A DNA stretch of 64,000 nucleotides from Streptomyces nojiriensis (GTDB lineage Bacteria > Actinomycetota > Actinomycetes > Streptomycetales > Streptomycetaceae): NCBI RefSeq assembly GCF_017639205.1, contig NZ_CP071139.1, forward strand, positions 7,563,501 to 7,627,500, given 5' to 3'. Positions 60,244 through 64,000 of this stretch are shown one piece after another; the first letter of the stretch is position 1; each line of letters opens with the position of its first letter. A program made the position numbers and the translations under genes. Under the pieces are notes generated by a model. The model was not told the DNA's origin and made no database searches. It was given only the letters and a program-made list of their open reading frames with translations.

Positions 60244-61077
60244 CTACTTCCCGATGAAGGCGAGGAGGGCGTTGTTGACCTCTTCGCCGTGGGTCCACAG
60301 GAGACCGTGCGGGGCGCCGTCGACGGCCACGTACTCGGCGTGCGGGAGGGCCTTGTGGAAGGGTTCCGCGGTGGCCTCGATCGGGAGGATGCGGTCCGCG
60401 GTGCCGTGCAGGATCAGGGCGGGCACGTCGATCTTGGGGATGTCGGCCCGGAAGTCGGTGGTCCACGTGAGGACGGCGGCGCGGGAGGCGTACGCGGAGG
60501 CGCCGGCGGCGGTGGTCCAGTTCGCCCGGACGGTCTCCTCGCTGATGCGCGTGCCGAGGTTCTCGTCGAGGTTGTAGAACGCCTGGTAGAAGTCGGTGAA
60601 GTAGGCGTAGCGGTCCTTCGTGACGGCGGCGAGGATGCCCTCGAAGACGCTGCCGTCGACGCCGGTGGGGTTGTCGTCGGTCTTGAGGAGGTAGGGCTCG
60701 AGGCCGGCGAGGAAGGCGGCCTTGGCCACGCGTCCGGACCCGCGGCTGCCGAGGTAGCGGCCGACCTCGCCGGTGCCCATGGAGAAGCCGACGAGGATCG
60801 TGTCGGTGAGGTCGAGGGTCTCCATCAGCGTGTGCAGGTCGGCCGCGAAGGTGTCGTAGTCGTAGCCGGTGGTGGGCTGACTCGACTGTCCGAAGCCGCG
60901 CCGGTCGTAGGTGATGACGCGGTGGCCGGCGTCGAGCAGGGCCGGGAGCTGCTTCTCCCAGGAATGCCCGTCCAGCGGGTAGCCGTGGATGAGCACGACG
61001 GGCTGCCCGCTGCCGTGGTCCTCGTAGTAGAGGTCGATGTCGGTGCTGTTCTCCTGGCCGACGGTGATGAAGGGCAT
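60244..61077 (-). CDS. alpha/beta hydrolase (non-heme haloperoxidase-like)
   Basis: 277-aa alpha/beta hydrolase. VVLIHGYPLDGHSWE supplies the oxyanion loop (about 27-41), the nucleophile elbow is GFSMGTGEVGRYLG (Ser about 99), the acid is in LHGTADRILP (about 222-231) and the final His in GAPHGLLW. This matches the cofactor-free haloperoxidase/perhydrolase class. AGGAGG precedes ATG 61077. It is divergent from the NRPS gene (244-bp gap), so it might be part of that cluster or simply its neighbour. Confidence 0.87.
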   Translation of the reverse strand: MPFITVGQENSTDIDLYYEDHGSGQPVVLIHGYPLDGHSWEKQLPALLDAGHRVITYDRRGFGQSSQPTTGYDYDTFAADLHTLMETLDLTDTILVGFSMGTGEVGRYLGSRGSGRVAKAAFLAGLEPYLLKTDDNPTGVDGSVFEGILAAVTKDRYAYFTDFYQAFYNLDENLGTRISEETVRANWTTAAGASAYASRAAVLTWTTDFRADIPKIDVPALILHGTADRILPIEATAEPFHKALPHAEYVAVDGAPHGLLWTHGEEVNNALLAFIGK

Positions 61078-61321
61078 GGTGCCTCCTGTGGCGATCTCGG
61101 TACGGTCCGCGGCAGCAGTGTCCCGCCCCAAGGCCCCGGAACGGCGTCGGAACACGGCCTTCCACCCGTACTTACGCAGGTCGTCCACCGCCGCGGTCAC
61201 GTGAATCGGGGACCGGAAACAGGCGACTTCACCCGAATCGATGCCGTTCCTAGGCTGGGCGGGCAAGCAAGCGGAGCATGCGCCGCGTACCAGCCACCGG
61301 TGCGGCGCCGAGGGAGTTGTC

Positions 61322-64000
61322 TTGGCCAGTCACGATCCGACCGAACGCCCTGCGGAGCCGTCGTTCAGCGCGTTCCGCGCGTCGGGAGCGCAGCAGCGGA
61401 TGTACTTCCTCCAGCAGCTGGAGGAGGGCAGGCCGACCTATCACATGCCCGTCTTCTACGGCCTCGAAGGACCGGTGGACGAGGCCGCGCTCCGCACGTG
61501 CGCCCAGGGCCTGATCGACCGGCACGAGGCGCTGCGCACCCGGTTCGTCCTGCAGGACGGCGAGCTGTGGCAGCACATCGACACCGGGGCCGTGCTCGCC
61601 TGGTCCTCCGCCGCGGCGCGCGGCCCCCGGGACGTCGAGGAGTGGACGGCCGCCGAACACCACCGGCCCTTCGACCTTGAGGCCGGACCGCTCTTCCGGG
61701 CGGCCCTGCTGCACACCCCCGAGGGCGCTGTCCTCGCGCTCGCCATGCACCACATCGTCGCCGACGGCTGGTCCGTCGGGATCCTCGCCCGCGAGCTCCT
61801 CGCCGCGTACGCCCGGTACGTCGACGGCCCGGAAGGCACCGACGGCACCGTCGGCACCGACGGTCCGCGGTCCGTCGCTTCCGTGGCGGCACCGTTGGTC
61901 CCGGAGGCCCCCGAGTACCAGTACGCCGACTTCTCCGACTGGCAGGAGGAATGGCTCCGGGGAGCCGCCGCCCAGCGCCAGCTCGCCTACTGGGAGGAGC
62001 AGTTGGGCGGCGAACTGCCCGACGCGCCCCTGCCCCGGGACGGCAGGCCCGGGGCCGGAGCGGCCCGCGGCGCGGCGGCACTGCACTCCTTCGACGTGCC
62101 CGCCCCCGTCCTCGCCCGGATGGAGCGCCTGTGCCGGGACACCCACAGCACCCCCTACACGCTGATGCTGGCGGCCTTCCAGATCGTGCTGGGCCGCTAC
62201 ACGGGCACCGACGACGTGCTCGTCGGAACGCCGGTGGCGGGCCGCAACCGCAAGGAGTTCCAGGACACCGTCGGCCTGTTCGTCAACACGCTGGTGATCC
62301 GCGCGGACCTGTCCGACGACCCCGCCTTCCGGGTCCACCTGGAGCGCGTACGGGACACCGTGCTCGACGCCCAGGACCACCAGGACCTGCCCTTCGAACG
62401 CGTCGTCGACCGGATCGCCCCCGGCCGCACCGGCGAGGACGCCTCCCCCTTCCGGGTCATGTTCGGCCTGCACGACGAGGACGGCATGACCGAGGGCCTG
62501 CCCGGCCCGAGGGCCAGGATGCTCGAAGGACCGGCCGGAACGGCCAAGTTCGACCTGACCTTCGACGCCGTACGCACCGGCGGCGCGCTGAGCTGCCGCC
62601 TGGAGTACCGGGCCGACCTGTTCGAGGCCGCCACCATCGAGCAGTTCGGCCGGCACTTCGCCACTCTCCTGGACGCCGCCACCGACAACCCCGGACTGCC
62701 GCTCACCCGGCTGCCGATGCTGTCGGCCGGCGAGCGCGGCGGCATCGGCTCGCCGCTCCCGCCCCGCGCCGCCCTCCCGCACGCCCCGGGCGAGCCGGCC
62801 TGCGTCCACGAGATCTTCGCCGCACACGCCGCCCGCACCCCCGAGGCGGTCGCCCTCGTCCACGAGGGCACGTCCCTCACCTACCGCGAGCTCGACACCC
62901 GGGCGAACCGGCTCGCGCACCGGCTGCGCGCCCTCGGCGTGGGACCCGACACCCTCGTCGGACTGTGCCTGCCCCGCTCCGCCGACCTCGTCGTCGGGCT
63001 GCTCGGCATCCTCAAGGCCGGCGGCGCCTACCTGCCGCTCGACCCCGACAACCCGCCGGAGCGGCTGCGCCACATCGTCCAGGACGCCCGCCTGGAGCAC
63101 GTCGTCGGCACCACCGGCACCCGGGCCCTGTGGGACGCCCCCGGCCTGCACGCCGTCGACCTCGAGGCGGACGCCGCGCTCCTGGCCGCCGAGCAGGACA
63201 CCGCCCCCGGCACCGGCGTCACCCCGGACCACCTGGCCTACGTCATCTACACCTCCGGCTCCACCGGCCTCCCCAAGGGCACCCTCGTGCCCCACTCCAA
63301 CGTCACCCGGCTGTTCTCCGCCACCGACCACTGGTTCGGCTTCGGCCCCGAGGACGTGTGGACCCTCTTCCACTCCATCGCCTTCGACTTCTCCGTCTGG
63401 GAGCTGTGGGGCGCACTCGCCCACGGCGGCCGCCTCGTCGTGGTGCCGTACGGGACCAGCCGCTCGCCCGAGGAGTTCCACCGGCTGCTGCGCGCCGAGC
63501 GGGTCACCGTCCTCAACCAGACCCCCTCCGCCTTCTACCAGTTGGCCCGTGCCGACGAGGAGCACCACCGCACGGCCGGTCCGGACGCCCCCGGGCTCGG
63601 CCTGCGCCACGTCGTCTTCGGCGGGGAGGCCCTCGATGTCGCCGCCCTCGCCGGATGGTTCGCCCGGCACGGCGACACCGCACCCCGCCTGGTCAACATG
63701 TACGGCATCACCGAGACGACCGTGCACGTCACCTACCGGCCGCTGACCGCCCGCGACGCCGAGGAGGGCCGCGGCAGCGTCATCGGCGTGCCCATCCCCG
63801 ACCTGCGCCTGCACCTGCTCGACGCGCGCGGCCGGACCGTCCCGCGCGGCGCCGTCGGCGAGCTGTACGTCGCCGGAGCCGGCCTGGCCCGCGGCTACCT
63901 GCGCCGGCCCGAACTCACCGCCGAGCGCTTCCCCGCCGACCGCGGCGAAGGCCGCGTCGCCGACGGGCCCGCCGGGCTCTCGGCCGGCGAGCGCCTGTAC
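61322..64000 (+). CDS. nonribosomal peptide synthetase, condensation and adenylation domains (3' end outside window)
   Basis: The frame is open to the right edge (at least 893 codons). A condensation domain occupies about 10-450, with the motif HHIVADGWS (about 143). An adenylation domain begins near 490, with LKAGGAYLPLD, YTSGSTGLPKG (about 642), FDFSVWELWG, NMYGITETTVH (about 793) and GELYVAGAGLARGYL. Residues at the ten selectivity positions read D-F-W-N-V-G-M-V-H then (expected) K, very close to the threonine code. TTG 61322 has GAGGGAG upstream, five bases away. It starts with a C domain, so it needs an earlier carrier or an acyl starter. Confidence 0.92.
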   Translation, partial: MASHDPTERPAEPSFSAFRASGAQQRMYFLQQLEEGRPTYHMPVFYGLEGPVDEAALRTCAQGLIDRHEALRTRFVLQDGELWQHIDTGAVLAWSSAAARGPRDVEEWTAAEHHRPFDLEAGPLFRAALLHTPEGAVLALAMHHIVADGWSVGILARELLAAYARYVDGPEGTDGTVGTDGPRSVASVAAPLVPEAPEYQYADFSDWQEEWLRGAAAQRQLAYWEEQLGGELPDAPLPRDGRPGAGAARGAAALHSFDVPAPVLARMERLCRDTHSTPYTLMLAAFQIVLGRYTGTDDVLVGTPVAGRNRKEFQDTVGLFVNTLVIRADLSDDPAFRVHLERVRDTVLDAQDHQDLPFERVVDRIAPGRTGEDASPFRVMFGLHDEDGMTEGLPGPRARMLEGPAGTAKFDLTFDAVRTGGALSCRLEYRADLFEAATIEQFGRHFATLLDAATDNPGLPLTRLPMLSAGERGGIGSPLPPRAALPHAPGEPACVHEIFAAHAARTPEAVALVHEGTSLTYRELDTRANRLAHRLRALGVGPDTLVGLCLPRSADLVVGLLGILKAGGAYLPLDPDNPPERLRHIVQDARLEHVVGTTGTRALWDAPGLHAVDLEADAALLAAEQDTAPGTGVTPDHLAYVIYTSGSTGLPKGTLVPHSNVTRLFSATDHWFGFGPEDVWTLFHSIAFDFSVWELWGALAHGGRLVVVPYGTSRSPEEFHRLLRAERVTVLNQTPSAFYQLARADEEHHRTAGPDAPGLGLRHVVFGGEALDVAALAGWFARHGDTAPRLVNMYGITETTVHVTYRPLTARDAEEGRGSVIGVPIPDLRLHLLDARGRTVPRGAVGELYVAGAGLARGYLRRPELTAERFPADRGEGRVADGPAGLSAGERLY

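Noticed and set aside
61250..63814. 854-aa minus-strand open frame opposite the NRPS gene
   Set aside because: It has no domain, is Gly/Val/Gln-rich and lies antisense to clear condensation and adenylation motifs.
1..64000. tRNA, rRNA, riboswitch, CRISPR and intact transposase
   Set aside because: No cloverleaf with a conserved T-loop, no array of spaced direct repeats, and no transposase-like protein was found by reading both strands.

Overview
The window is a piece of Streptomyces-type chromosome. Base composition is very high in G+C, third codon positions are almost all G or C, GTG and TTG starts are common, and the gene families are typical of the genus: SpoIIE phosphatase, HATPase anti-sigma-like protein, PucR regulators, MMPL exporter, NRPS. 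I see no tRNA, rRNA, CRISPR array, phage or intact insertion sequence.

Layout. 1-9574: end of a GH38 alpha-mannosidase, a hypothetical protein, a FadH-type 2,4-dienoyl-CoA reductase, a thioesterase, an MFS transporter, a SRPBCC protein and an FAD oxidoreductase. Two copies of a terminal-inverted-repeat element lie here, and a third lies at 29.5 kb. 9606-15620: DUF427, an MMPL exporter with its divergent MarR regulator, LysR, and a secreted tripeptidyl-aminopeptidase-like hydrolase. 15814-20131: four same-strand genes that look like a membrane electron-transfer module (two lipoproteins, a NuoF-ferredoxin fusion, a ferric-reductase-like cytochrome b). 20586-29443: a PucR-like regulator, secreted DUF1996 and DUF4142 proteins, an ECF sigma factor with a Met/His-rich membrane protein, and an MFS plus GH88 pair. 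29616-35902: divergent acyl-CoA dehydrogenase and CoA-transferase/AMP-ligase genes, then a MerR regulator with a textbook 19-bp-spacer promoter and an apparently leaderless start. 36009-38289: zinc/manganese-type ABC transporter. 38451-45939: DUF2278, then a molybdenum-themed block (double Mop protein, small molybdopterin-fold protein, xanthine-dehydrogenase-like enzyme, PucR regulator, HTH-Mop fusion). 46048-49763: secreted Gly-rich and His/Trp-rich proteins. 49915-55213: signalling proteins and an MscS channel. 55414-61077: secreted C15-like protein, an AtzG/AtzE-like amidase pair, a metallo-beta-lactamase-fold protein and a TetR regulator with three matching operators, then an alpha/beta hydrolase. 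61322-64000: start of an NRPS gene that runs off the right edge; its first adenylation domain reads as threonine-specific.

The observations most worth following are the dispersed inverted-repeat element whose end is fused to the TAG stop codon of a neighbouring gene in all three copies, the NuoF-ferredoxin/cytochrome b/lipoprotein module, the Cys-to-Ser change in the C15-like protein, and the TetR operator set tying the amidase pair to the hydrolase. All functions are read from sequence by eye; no database search was run.
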